From Pectinophora gossypiella (lineage: Eukaryota > Arthropoda > Insecta > Lepidoptera > Gelechiidae): 64,000 nucleotides of DNA. The DNA is taken from assembly GCF_024362695.1 (NCBI RefSeq), contig NC_065404.1:12440604-12504603 (forward strand), read 5' to 3'. Made by a program: the position numbers and the translations under genes. Under the pieces are notes generated by a model that saw nothing but the letters and a program-made list of their open reading frames with translations, was not told where the DNA came from and searched no databases. Positions within the stretch are counted from its first letter, which is position 1. Each line of letters opens with the position of its first letter. Positions 33,460-43,170 of this stretch are shown here, in pieces.

Positions 33460-33524
33460 TCCGGACAGGACTGGTCCGGACGACTCCGGACGGGTGTGGA
33501 CGGCTCCGGATGGCAGCCGGAATG
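33460..33524 (+). repeat. 10-bp tandem array around TCCGGA
   Basis: TCCGGA occurs at 33460, 33475, 33485 and 33505. From 33475 the sequence parses into five 10-bp units (tccggacgac, tccggacggg, tgtggacggc, tccggatggc, agccggaatg). Confidence 0.7.
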
Positions 33525-34337
33525 CCTGAAGCCGACTGCCGGTATGTTAAACAGTCGTAATGAAAACCGGCGCGCGATTACTAGTACGATCTTTGCGACA
33601 CCCCGTATGTGGAGGGTCGTGCGGCGAAGTTAGGTGCGTGCTTTTAGTGTATTTTTTGTAAGTTTGTGTGTCAAAATAAATATACTTTATTTTTTGTTTA
33701 TAGTTTATTACTATACAAACTTTCTGCCAGCGATGTGGACATGTGAACTTCGGTTATCAAATAAATATGTATATAGAAGATATAGTTCTTTATTGGTGGA
33801 AGAACTTAAAAAATTAGGTTTAATCAAAATATACCTTCAATACAATTATTGAAAAAAATCACAAAGTAACAATTTTAATAGAACAGGCATCAAGGCGTTT
33901 CAACATACATTCCATTTGAAAACCTTTTTATTTTTATCAGAATGTAATTTTATTTCCAAACATTTATGTAGGTAACTCTTGCATATTTTAAATTTTCTCT
34001 CCCATTCTACCTTTCTAAAAGTCGCACTATATTTTAGCGGATGTGTTGTAACGTCACACAGGACAGTGGGGTTGTTTTGACCCCCCCAGGTAAATGAGAC
34101 CATTTTTATGTTCTCTCGCAATGAGGAATGCAAATTTGCCGACGGTTACCGCCAACCAACCATTGTTTTAATGCCGCCGCTTTAAACCCCACTTTTATAC
34201 CTTAAATTCATTAACCCTGTGCGAATAACGCGAGTCTTTAGGACTGCACCTCTATTGTTTGTTTTTGTTATTTTGTTAAACGCTCCAAAGCTACATTGTT
34301 ATGTGGTTGTTGTTTTCTAAATACTTACGTACATACA
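33525..34337. other. No gene seen
   Basis: AT-rich after 33640. Open frames at 33634-33852 and 33900-34133 (minus) have no recognisable features. Confidence 0.45.
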
Positions 34338-34478
34338 TACGGTCACGAGCATTAATATGTATACACTTTGGTACCATGTCACATTAACTTTTTTGACAAA
34401 TTGAACTGTAAGTCTCACTAAATGTCAAATATGTTAGTGCGACAGAGTCCTAAAGTGGGTACATTATATACATATACG
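34338..34478. mobile_element. MITE-Q, second copy, right end lost
   Basis: Begins 'tacggtcacgagc.attaatatgta' and runs to 'aaagtgggtacatta'. The right terminus is replaced by SINE-E at about 34479. Confidence 0.75.
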
Positions 34479-34740
34479 CCCCGTGTCCCGGCTCGGGATC
34501 TAAACCACTGCGTTTGATTTTATGAGTATGCATTCATGTTTGGATCGTAGATAATTGAAATCGCGTGGTTTCTAGGATTAGTGCCCGGTTGATGGCTTCC
34601 CCTCTATTTCCTACATAGGAGTTCAACATAGGATAAATATGGCGAGTAGTGTATACAGTGGGTTTGTATACTATGCACCTCTGCCTACCCTTTCGGGGTT
34701 ACAGGTGTGATTCTATATTATGTGTGGTATAAACATAACA
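34479..34740 (+). mobile_element. SINE-E copy
   Basis: A tRNA-box-like start ('cccggctcgggatctaaacc'), the 'cgtggtttctaggatt.gtgcccggtt' body and the 'ctctgcctaccctttcgggg' 3' section parallel the copy at 60306-60560. Confidence 0.7.
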
Positions 34741-34762
34741 AATAGGACAACTACATAAATGA

Positions 34763-34990
34763 CAACATGTATAGGTTCAATATGTATAGGTACAATGTGT
34801 ATAGGTACAACATGTATAGGTACAATATGTATAGGTACAATGTGTATAGGTACAATATGTATAGGTACAATGTGTATAGGTACAACATGTATAGGTACAA
34901 TATGTATAGGTACAATGTGTATAGGTACAACATGTATAGGTACAACATGTATAGGCGGTACAATGTGTGTAGGTACAACATGTATAGGTC
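34763..34990 (+). repeat. 15-bp minisatellite
   Basis: Fifteen units of the form ca(a)(c/t)(a/g)tgtataggta. Three unit types (caacatg = C, caatatg = A, caatgtg = G) follow in order C A G C A G A G C A G C C G C. A 3-bp insertion (cgg) interrupts unit 13/14. Because 15 is a multiple of three, reading frames stay open across it on both strands (77-97 codons); these are not genes. Confidence 0.97.
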
Positions 34991-35509
34991 CACTGGTCTA
35001 CGGAAGCCATTCTAAATGTTTACTTCACATACACATTATACGTAGTCGTTGATGATTTGTGGCTTGTCAACAGCCTACCCCGGTAGAGATACAGATAAGT
35101 TACCCTACTACTTTTGGGAGTGGTGGAGTTTGGGTTACTTCTATTTACGTTATCCGCTTGTTGGCGTAAAAACTAAACAAATATAAATAAAAGTTAAAAA
35201 TTCACAAACTGTTGTATGAGAATATTGAGATTCTTTATGAGAGCTGACAACAATAAAATGGTTGTTTTAAAATAAAAGGACAATGGCGCGACAAACTTTG
35301 CCCTTTCACACAAATTATTTGATTGTAATCAATCAGCGGATTGCGCGGTGCGGGGTGAGGTGTTACGTGTATATGGAAAAGGATTTTATAGGAGCGCCGA
35401 TAGTGTTTTAACTGACTTTAAACCGAGAGAAACGCTAGATAGAGGTACTTAATTAGAGTTATATTCGCTGAATAGAAGAGGCTACTAAACAAAACCCCTA
35501 TTGAAACCA
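34991..35509. other. Spacer, nothing recognised
   Basis: No gene or repeat recognised. Directly downstream of the minisatellite a 'ctaccccggtagagatacag' phrase hints at LINE-tail debris. Confidence 0.4.
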
Positions 35510-35655
35510 AATAACGTAACATAAACACATGACTGTATTCTTAATTGGTCTAAGTCAGATGTTCACCCATCGCGTAAAATGAACTAAATACCCACGCTTC
35601 ACCGAGCTTTCTGTTAGACCGGTGATAGGTGGTAAGCCGTATCGCTGTTTGTAAT
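35510..35655. repeat. Repeat-I, longer copy
   Basis: Holds 'gaactaaatacccacgcttc', 'accgagctttctgttagacc' and 'gtgataggtggtaagccgta', all shared with 62355-62475. Confidence 0.75.
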
Positions 35656-35895
35656 GATCGAGCAAACTTTGTTAGTGTAGTGATAATTCCAGATCAAATA
35701 GGTACGTATATTTCATTTCATTTACGACACAAGTACATACTGGGTCTCAACCACAAGTATTCGGAAGACAACTTGCAGCCACTTTTGATAAATGAATTCC
35801 TATGATTGGATACGGTAAATAAAAAGATACGAGTTACTTCCATAAACGTTTACCTTGCGCGAACTGCGTATTACACGCACACGCTACACTACATT

Positions 35896-36156
35896 GACCC
35901 CGATACTGACCCCGCCGGCGTGGTCGACGATTTCCCTCAATCAGCACTTATCACTATCGTCATCACGTCGATTAATTCCTCCAAATATTTTCTCCTCTCA
36001 GACGACGCCCTGAACCGAGGTTCGCGCCCAACAGGGCACCCTCGGGCCTGTTGTCTTAAACTTTGTACCGGGTAAGAGCCTTCAGGGTTTCCCATTTGTC
36101 CGGCCAAGTAGTTAATGCCATCTGCGGCAAATCTACAATAAGTCACGTCAAAAAAA
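35896..36156 (+). mobile_element. SINE-A, nearly full length
   Basis: Runs from 'gaccccgatactgacc' through 'ctctcagacgacgccctga', 'gtaccgggtaagagcc' and the conserved 3' module to poly-A. The first ~50 bp are missing. The flanks gctacactacatt (35883-35895) and gctacattacatt (36157-36169) are a 13-bp target-site duplication with one mismatch. Confidence 0.93.
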
Positions 36157-36187
36157 GCTACATTACATTTCATGTTACATTTTACCA

Positions 36188-36308
36188 ATATGTCATCATC
36201 ACTAATTCAAGAGCCACGCTGTTGTCGGTGTAACATTCTCCATTCTTGCCTATCAATGGCCAATTCTTTTACTTCCTTATAAGACACGACGTTCACCTTC
36301 TCTTTAAT
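36188..36308 (-). pseudogene. LINE ORF C-terminal fragment
   Basis: Minus strand reads IKEKVNVVSYKEVKELA then QEWRMLHRQ and continues into the LINE 3' end. It is the counterpart of 32640-32798, but the stop after LHR is replaced by glutamine. Only ~35 codons remain. Confidence 0.75.
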
Positions 36309-37074
36309 CTTTACCAATATGTACGTATCATATATGCTTTGTCTTCACTCACAGTCCGGCAGATAACAATAACATTTTATTTACTAAAATACTGCAGTCG
36401 GTAACGAATAGTGACTCCCACAATCTATCCCAGGTGGCCTCGCGTGCGACACAAGCCCGCCAAATTGCGAAGCTGCCGAATGAACCGTGTTTTCATTCCA
36501 ATTTTTCTCAAAAACGAATATTGTAAATGGGAACGTGCAATTTATTTCATTCACTCGCGTGTGATTGCTTATGATGTGATTGTTAACTGCATTTTGATAT
36601 TTACTTCGGTCGCTATTTTGCTTAAAACTTCTCGTACCTATGCATTATAAACAACTCGTTAAGATAGATTGGAAATAATATCTGTAGGTGCGTTTTCATT
36701 ATTTTTTGTAAAAAAAAAAATACTACCGAATTGTGAATTTCTCCTTATTTGAAGTCTGTTGAAAAATAGAATGCGTTCTGCTCCAAACTAATCTGAGTAT
36801 CTAATCAAAAATAAAACGATGCAAAATGACAATATAGGGATTGTGTAGTGTGATTTTTATATATATATTTAGGTAATCAACAGCTTATATTAAAGTGTTA
36901 CAATTGGTATTACAGCTAGCATTACGACCCAATGATAATAGATTACCCCAGCTTTGAATATACTATGTTGCGATAGATAGTAACCTGTTACCATACATCA
37001 TAATATCATAGAGATCCAGTAGCATAATATGGCTGCAGAATCTGCCCTAGCGTTATTACACGGTCGAGTTCAGA
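36309..37074. other. No gene seen
   Basis: Slightly GC-rich near 36410-36480, AT-rich after. No repeat match. Confidence 0.45.
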
Positions 37075-37672
37075 TCAAATTCAAATTCAAAAATATCTTT
37101 ATTCAGTGGGTAACATAATTACACGATTCAAAAATCGTCAATTTTTACATAACGAACGTCTTATCCGCCTAAAACTACTGCAGCTTCTCACAATCTGTAT
37201 AGCCGGGGAAAAGAAGCTGCAAGAAAAACCACGGCACAGGGCCCTAGATGTTCTTAAAAAAAACATAAAAAATTGTTATACAATTGAGTAATTTAGCTGC
37301 CTAATATCAGTTCTCAGACAGTTAATTCCATGCATTCATACCTTTTAAATAATTACTAACTTTATAATAACCTTTTTTGCAAAGTTTCTGTTTAACTACT
37401 GTGTTAAAACAGTTGAAAGGCAAATTCTGAATGTCAATGGGAATCTTATTGTACAAACGTATACATTGCCCCTTAAAAAATTTAAGTACTGATCTTATGT
37501 AATCGACTGACTTGTAAAGCAGGTTTATTTTTATTCCGGGTATTAACAATGTGCCGATCGCTATTTTTTCCAAATAATCCTATGCTAGTGTCACAAAACC
37601 CACCCAACATAAGTTCAAAATCAATCCCATCATAGCAGGCACATAAAGTTTGATAAAACAGTAACTTTTTCA
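37075..37672 (-). mobile_element. LINE copy, 5'-truncated, frameshifted
   Basis: The 3' end lies at 37075-37110 (reverse complement of '…actgaataaagata…' plus a tttgaat-like tail). Coding on minus ends with KFFKGQCIRLYNKIP … NAWN-stop (frame 37322-37573). The upstream part reads in another frame (…DRHIVNTRNKNK…), so at least one frameshift separates them. The residues belong to the region after the reverse transcriptase in LINE ORF2. Truncated near 37672. Same family as 8205 and 40806. Confidence 0.85.
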
Positions 37673-38600
37673 GCGGGCGCTTGGAGTACGCAACTAGACG
37701 GTAGGTTCAATTACCGCGGCTCGGCGGCCAATAATTGGACCAGGGCTCGCGACAAAGCACCCACAATGGGCCCTGATTAATTTCCCAACTGCCTCCGAAT
37801 TCTAACTAGCAAACACGTAGGCGCCAGTATTACCTACTCCGGTGTTTTGTATGAACTACCGAAAATTGTTCCGTCAATATTTTGTTTCAAAATACGGTTT
37901 TTCGTTTTGCATTGGATACGGTTACCCTGCCTATTACGTTGTCGAAAAGCCTCGTAAACAGTAGAATTGTAATTCAATAACTTTATTTCCATTTCACAAC
38001 GTACATTTATTCACTAATAGATATTATAACTAAGATCATTATGAGCTCTGGAGGGCATTGCCATATCGGGATGGGTAAAATTATCAATAAGACGATTCAA
38101 CACGTCGCATCTCCTGATATTCTTCCGTAGATGCAAATGATGAACATAAAGTTAAAGGAAATTCAATTATTTAGCACGTCAAAAAAATAAAGGATACTTT
38201 GCCGAATTTACATTATAGTCATTCAAAAAAATTAAAAAAAGTATAATGTAAAATATGTATTATTGTATTATCAAAGATAAATTTTAAAAGCGCAATGAGT
38301 CATTTCGTAAGGTGTTATGACTTGAAGCTCAAAAGCAACATTTATAGTGTTACGTAGGTACTCTTTCCAGATACTGTAGACTGGATCTAGATCTGTGGAA
38401 TAAAACCCTTGTTCCCATGGGCGCTGGGTGCTGGGCGTGCTAATTGAATCCCCATCAGATCGCAACAAGGCGGTCAGTAGGAAATTAAACGTCATTCCGA
38501 CACTTTCTTCCTAACACAATGTAGATTAATCTGCAGATCATTATTGTACTAAAACGATAGCTCTCTAAGTCTACTTTTGTATAATATCTTATGTGATATA
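37673..38600. other. No gene seen; small GC-rich patch
   Basis: GC-rich patch at 37670-37770, otherwise AT-rich. No repeat match. Confidence 0.4.
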
Positions 38601-38835
38601 ATCCCTACTAATATTATAAATGCGAAAGTAACTCTGTTACGCTTTCACGCCAATACCACTAAACCGATTTTGATGAAATTTGGTACAGAGACAGATTATA
38701 CCCTGAGAGAGAACATAAAGTAGGTTGTATATTATTTAGGGGTTGAATAAACATGCCGCGCGCGATAACCGATAACCACGCCGACGGAATTGTGGGTGAA
38801 AAGATAATTTGCTATAAGTATAGGCAGGTGAATTA
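38601..38835 (+). mobile_element. Repeat-K: arthropod 'ccctactaatattataaatgcg' element
   Basis: Begins with the very widespread insect repeat signature 'ccctactaatattataaatg', followed by 'gaaagtaactctgttacgct' (usually a gtct microsatellite spot, here collapsed) and 'aaaccgattttgatgaaatt'. Noncoding, non-autonomous. Confidence 0.8.
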
Positions 38836-39318
38836 GATTATTGTTAGCATCTTATCACCTAATTCTATAAGGACCTGTGATACGTACACTTGTTGAGTTA
38901 TTAATTTATGAGTTTTTATTTATCTTAAATGCAATTTTCACTAATAAACACTTGACCATTATAGACGGCGATACGAGTCCTTAGTTCATCTTGCGATGAA
39001 TGTACCTCGGACTACCCCGATTGGGAATAGTAATGTACAACATGTGTAAGTATGTTAAGAATAGTTACAATAAAACAATAATGTCCCTGTTACTAAGTAA
39101 CTTTATAAAGAGCTTTTAGATGACTTTCGTTATAAAATCAGGTGAGATTTGTACGTAGAATCTTATAATATGCCATTATTTCTGTTTTTCGACTTCAAAA
39201 ATCCAAGTGAAATTTTATTGTAAACTACTCACAGACAGTATAATATCACGTTATTCCAACTACACGTAAGTAAGTACATAAATATAATATGTCAAATATG
39301 TCAAAAGTTTTTGCGGAA
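38836..39318. other. AT-rich spacer
   Basis: No gene. Positions 38975-39030 contain a faint Repeat-I echo ('ttcatcttgcgatgaatgta'). Confidence 0.45.
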
Positions 39319-39699
39319 CGAATGAGTTTCTTTTTTTTTTATTTTCCCCAAACACACGATAGATGGCGTTATTCACTTTTATCGTGATAATTACCTATTT
39401 TCTCATTGCTGGGGTGTACCCCAATGTAATGGCAGAAGCATATATAAAACTAATTGTTGCTTGATATGTCATGTATAGATATTGCTTCTCTTTATTTTGA
39501 TCAGAATAATAATGGGTGGAAGTTGTATTTGTACCCTGGTATAATAAAAAGGGTCATCATTTACACCCAAAAACAAATATTAAAGATGCATATTATGTCT
39601 GTCATTATGTTGTTATTGTGAAATTAGAAGTTTAAACAAAGACAAAACTTAACAACGCCATCTATCGTGATTTTGGGGATTGGAAAGTCCCTCATTGGG
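39319..39699. mobile_element. MITE-L, complete copy
   Basis: Terminal inverted repeats: cgaatgag…ttttccccaaacacacgatagatggcg on the left and cgccatctatcgtga…ttggggat…ctcattgg on the right. The core (cacgatagatggcgtt / aacgccatctatcgtg) is nearly perfect. About 380 bp, no coding sequence. Paired with 32804-33205. Confidence 0.85.
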
Positions 39700-40002
39700 T
39701 TGGTGAAACAGAAGATCCTCTGTTTTAGTTTGAAAGATAGAGTCGATGTTTTAATGTCTTTGAAATTATTATGTTTGGCGAGGCTTATCGCTTTGGGTAT
39801 AACTTATTAGTTGACCGGATTTCGAAAAGAAATATGTTTATTTCTGCTAGGTCTAATTACAGTAGTATAGATCGTTAGCTAATGAATGATTGTAGTGTAC
39901 AGGCTCGCCGCAAAGCACGTTGTGCGCTCGAAGCTGCGCGGAAATTAAACGCCAACACGTTGTGCTGTTCCACACTCGCTCAAGTCAATTAATATCCTCA
40001 GA
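39700..40002. other. Spacer, nothing recognised
   Basis: No gene. A GC-richer patch lies at 39900-39960. Confidence 0.4.
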
Positions 40003-40175
40003 ATGAGCAAACTTCATTATTTGACATACAATAAACATCTTTGGCGACCACGTGTCGGACGACGCTCAGTGGGTAGGCCCGCTACAAGGTGGACCGACGA
40101 TCTGGTGAAGGTCGAGATCCTTGGGGGAGGCCTATGCCCAGCAGTGGGCGTCGTACGGCTGATGACGATGAAACA
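40003..40175 (+). pseudogene. LINE ORF C-terminus with internal deletion
   Basis: The first frame reads WRPRVGRRSVGRPATRWTDD, the hallmark of a common lepidopteran LINE C-terminus. After an internal deletion and frame change the true end EAYAQQWASYG-stop (40128-40161) appears. The reverse transcriptase is absent. Confidence 0.85.
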
Positions 40176-40201
40176 TCTTTCGTGAATCCGTGGTAGCTCT
40201 T

Positions 40202-40348
40202 GGGGGGGGGGGGGGGGGGGAATTACCACATCGAAGCAATTCATCTAAGAAAGCAATATTGCCATTTGACATTTGCGCATATAAAAATAAGTGCGCAATG
40301 CAAACAAATGTCAAATAGCAATATTATATATGGCCATTTTAACCCCCC
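40202..40348. mobile_element. MITE-C with poly-G left terminus
   Basis: The left terminal g-run is 19 bases (40202-40220), where other copies have 4-6. The 'ttaaaatgg' that should follow is shortened to 'aatta'. The right end is normal (aacccccc). The right stem has lost most of 'gctttcttagatgaattgct'. Confidence 0.88.
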
Positions 40349-40374
40349 TGGTCGGAGAAGATGTGACTTACAAC

Positions 40375-40470
40375 GTAGTGTCACGCGTTTGAATCCCGGA
40401 TCGGGCTCTATGAGTTTGATTACATTTTTGGCTCATAGGTCATTACTACATTACTATTATTATTTAATTA
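40375..40470 (+). mobile_element. SINE-E, 5' part
   Basis: Contains 'gcgtttgaatcccggatcgg', a B-box-like element, followed by 'gctctatgagtttgatt'. It stops before the LINE fragment at 40495. Confidence 0.5.
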
Positions 40471-40494
40471 TTCATTATTTTGGGTATTACTGGT

Positions 40495-40675
40495 CAGCGA
40501 CGTAGAGGAAGACCTAAGCTGAGATGGTTGAGTGTCGTGGAGAAAGACATGGAGAGTTGCGGGTTATCCGAAGACGATGTCCACGATAGGGCAAAGTGGA
40601 GGAAGAACAGTAGGAAAGCGGACCCCGGCGCAAGACGGCGGGATTCACGCTAGGAAGAAGAAGAAGGTAATCGAT
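40495..40675 (+). pseudogene. LINE ORF C-terminal fragment with gaa tail
   Basis: An uninterrupted 52-codon frame plus TAG (40495-40653): RRRRGRPKLRWL, then VVEKDMESCGLSEDDV, then DRAKWRK…RKADP. This is a classic lepidopteran LINE polyprotein end, of a lineage different from the fragments at 32640 and 40003. The tail 'aggaagaagaagaagg' resembles that of SINE-B. Confidence 0.85.
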
Positions 40676-40805
40676 ATCACGTGGTTTGCAGGATTTGTGG
40701 CCTAGTTAATAATAATGGTCATAGGCCCGCACCCGATTATTACATGGGATTTAAATCCCATGTAATACATGCTAGCGAGCTACTAGCTGGCGAGGAGTAG
40801 TTGTG
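40672..40805 (+). mobile_element. SINE-E, 3' part with embedded palindrome
   Basis: Begins 'gatatcacgtggtttgcagg', the same as at 55010. A 30-bp perfect palindrome (40738-40767, tattacatgggattt and its complement) interrupts the usual sequence before 'tagctggcgaggag'. Confidence 0.75.
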
Positions 40806-41495
40806 TAATTCAAATTCAATTCAAATTCAAAATTATCTTTATTCAGTAGGTAAAAGCCACTTTTTTATACTATACATCTCTGCCTATCCTTTCGAGGATA
40901 CAGGCTGATGCTATGAATGTTATATATTTCTTATCATTTTGAACATATCACATAAAATGCCCGTAATACGTAATGGCGTAAGACAACTTGCAAATTTTGC
41001 AGTTACTTTTACTTTATTTTATTTATTTTTTTAATTTGAAGTGGTTGCAAGAGGTCTTTTAGTGATTTGTGGGTTTGCTCATAATGATATCGATTCCTGT
41101 AGGTAACATAGTTACACTTATGATCGTCATTTTTAGATAACAAAGGTCTCATGCGCCTAAAACTACTGCAGCTTCTCACAACCTGTATAGCCAGGGAAAA
41201 CAAGCTGCAAGAAAAACTTCAGCACAGGGCCCTAGACGTTCTTTTTCTATAAATACTTACTGATATATAATTTAGTAATTTGGCTGCCTAGTTCCCAGAC
41301 AGCGAATCCCATGCATTCATATCTTCTAGATAATCACTAATCTTATAATAACTTTTTTTACAAAGTTTCTGTTTAATTACTGTCTTAAAACTGTTCAAAG
41401 GTAAATTCTGAATGTTAATGGGAATCTTATAGTAAAAACGTATACATTGCCCCTTAAAAAAAATTGTGATTTGAGGTCGCACTATCACCATACTC
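40806..41495 (-). mobile_element. LINE copy, 5'-truncated, with nested insertion
   Basis: Same family as 37075-37672. The coding end on minus (41288-41491) reads FFKGQCIRFYYKIP … NAWD and continues past the other copy's stop. The 3' UTR is split by an insertion at 40854-41098. The 3' end carries 'caaattcaattcaaattcaa'. Confidence 0.85.
40854..41098 (+). mobile_element. Composite insertion inside LINE 3' UTR
   Basis: Bounded by the perfect 8-bp repeat gtaggtaa (40846-40853 and 41099-41106); uninterrupted LINE copies lack it. The insert begins with a SINE-E-like 3' section ('tctgcctatcctttcgagga') and ends with LINE-tail sequence ('gtggttgcaagaggtctttt'). Confidence 0.7.
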
Positions 41496-42064
41496 TACTT
41501 ATATACTCTATATACATGTAGTCTACATAAATACTCTATATAAATGATATACCTACTCTACCGGAGCTCAGATAATTAAACGGCAACACTTAGTACGCCG
41601 TCGGACTCCACTCAATTAACGTGTTTAGTTTGTACCGGACTTTATTATTTACATTACAAATATGATTCGGACACTGTACTCTCAGAGCTAGGTACTTGAT
41701 ATACTGTATACATGACCTAAGTATCTGTATATCGGATATCACTACTATGTAGTCCCAACGAAGGAAAAATTTAGGAAATAAAATTCATGTAAAAGCGAAT
41801 TTTGGCAATGGTGTTTATAACAACATACTTACTAAAAGTCCTGATGGGTGGGAGCTAACGGGACGGTAATAATGTATAAAATTAACGTAGAAGTAGTAGT
41901 AAATCTATTGTTAATAGTTTTTGAGATACAAACAAAAAACTAAAAAGGGCCTTTATACACACACCTCCTTGCCCCCCTTTCCGTTAGCTCTACACCTACA
42001 CTAATTATCTCTTAATCAGTTTTCTTATTATTTAATAGTTGATTCAATCTACTGAATTATTTTA
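41496..42064. other. AT-rich spacer
   Basis: No gene or repeat recognised. A 'ctctatata' motif recurs around 41495-41560. Confidence 0.45.
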
Positions 42065-42232
42065 ATCTACTATTGTCCTGTTTCACTAGGACATCATGTT
42101 TGCGGCGCTAGGACACCAACAGCTGAGCTAAGTTTAAACTTGAATCGTGAAGGCAGTGCGTGAATTTTGAAATTGGACGCTAACGTTCTTTCGTCTGATT
42201 CAAATATATTGCCTGCGCGGGCTCGCCTGCGC

Positions 42233-42358
42233 TTCTTACCGGGTGAGAGCCTTCAGCGCTCCCCATTTGTCCGGCCAAGTAGTTAATGCCATCTGCGGCA
42301 AATCTACAATAAGTCACGTCAAAAAAAAACAAAACAAAAAAAAAAAAAAAAAAAAAAA
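42233..42358 (+). mobile_element. SINE-A, 3' module, perfect target-site duplication
   Basis: Starts at 'taccgggtgag' after four extra bases and ends with a long poly-A (to 42358). The perfect 12-bp duplication gctcgcctgcgc flanks it (42221-42232 and 42359-42370). Confidence 0.95.
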
Positions 42359-42489
42359 GCTCGCCTGCGCGGCGCCTATAAATATTTATTTGTCATAACG
42401 ATTGTTTATCAAAATATTTTAGTAATTTGCAATAAAATTGAACCTAGACTAAGTGCTTTAGTGATTTTTTTAAGTCAAGTGTAAAGCCT

Positions 42490-42579
42490 ACAACGTTTAA
42501 GACAACAGGCCTGAGGGTGCCCAGTTGCGCGCGAACCTCGGCTCAGGGTGTCGTCTGAGAGGAAAAATATTTGAAAGAA
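42490..42579 (-). mobile_element. SINE-A, middle section only
   Basis: Reverse complement of the block 'ttcctctcagacgacgccct … gtcttaaacgttgt'. It stops exactly where the 3' module begins in other copies. Confidence 0.85.
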
Positions 42580-42602
42580 AGAGGAAAAATATTTGAAAGA
42601 AA
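42558..42602 (+). repeat. 22-bp tandem duplication
   Basis: gaggaaaaatatttgaaaga followed by aa is present twice in a row. Confidence 0.85.
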
Positions 42603-42831
42603 CTTCTTGTTTGTAATTTAAGTGGTAAATAAATAAATATTAACTAATTATTATAAAAGCATCTTTCGTAACTTGTACCACCTACCTAAGTAATGACGGT
42701 TAAGTTAGGTATTGTAATTGGCAGCCCTCAGACGTTACACACACAGTTGCGCGTGTTGATAATGTCAATGTGTAGTGCCTGTGTAAAACGAGGTTGTTTG
42801 TAGGAAGTGTCCGTGGTGTGTCAGTGATGTC

Positions 42832-43145
42832 AGCCATAGAGGCAGCCAATCAACTCGCGACACCAAAGACTTCAGGACCCCGATACCGACCCCGCCGGCG
42901 TGATCGACGATTTCCCTCATTCAGCGCTTATCGCTATCGACCCACTAGGGTCGATTAATTCTTTCAATTATTTTTCCTCTCAGACGACGCCCTGACCGAG
43001 GTTCGCGCCCAACTGGGCACCCTCAGGCCTGTTGTCTTAAACGTTGTACCGGGTGAGAGCCTTCAGCACTCCCCATTTGTCCGGCCAAGTAGTTAATGTC
43101 ATCTGCGGCAAATCTACAATAAGTCAAAAAAATAAAAAATGACCA
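42832..43145 (+). mobile_element. SINE-A, full-length copy
   Basis: Starts 'agccatagaggcagccaatc' and runs through 'gaccccgataccgacc', 'ctctcagacgacgccctga', 'gtaccgggtgagagcc' to an interrupted poly-A. tgatgtc flanks both sides (42825-42831, 43146-43152). Confidence 0.93.
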
Positions 43146-43170
43146 TGATGTCCTAGTGAGCTAGGGTCCT

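Larger units (their letters stand above)
42065..43170. mobile_element. Possible inverted-repeat element stuffed with SINE-A
   Basis: 'cactaggacatcatg' at about 42087-42101 recurs in inverse as 'catgatgtcctagtg' at about 43144-43159, with further similarity just outside. Between them lie three SINE-A pieces. The inverted pair may be the ends of a DNA transposon into which SINEs inserted. Confidence 0.4.

Noticed and set aside
34751..35052. Open frames of 77-97 codons on both strands
   Set aside because: They follow from the 15-bp tandem repeat, whose period is a multiple of three. The products would be plain pentapeptide repeats without start context.
42065..43170. 5' inversion by twin priming to explain opposite SINE-A pieces at 42233 and 42490
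   Set aside because: In twin priming the inverted part lies upstream of the 3' part and inside one target-site duplication. Here it lies downstream of the poly-A and outside the duplication.
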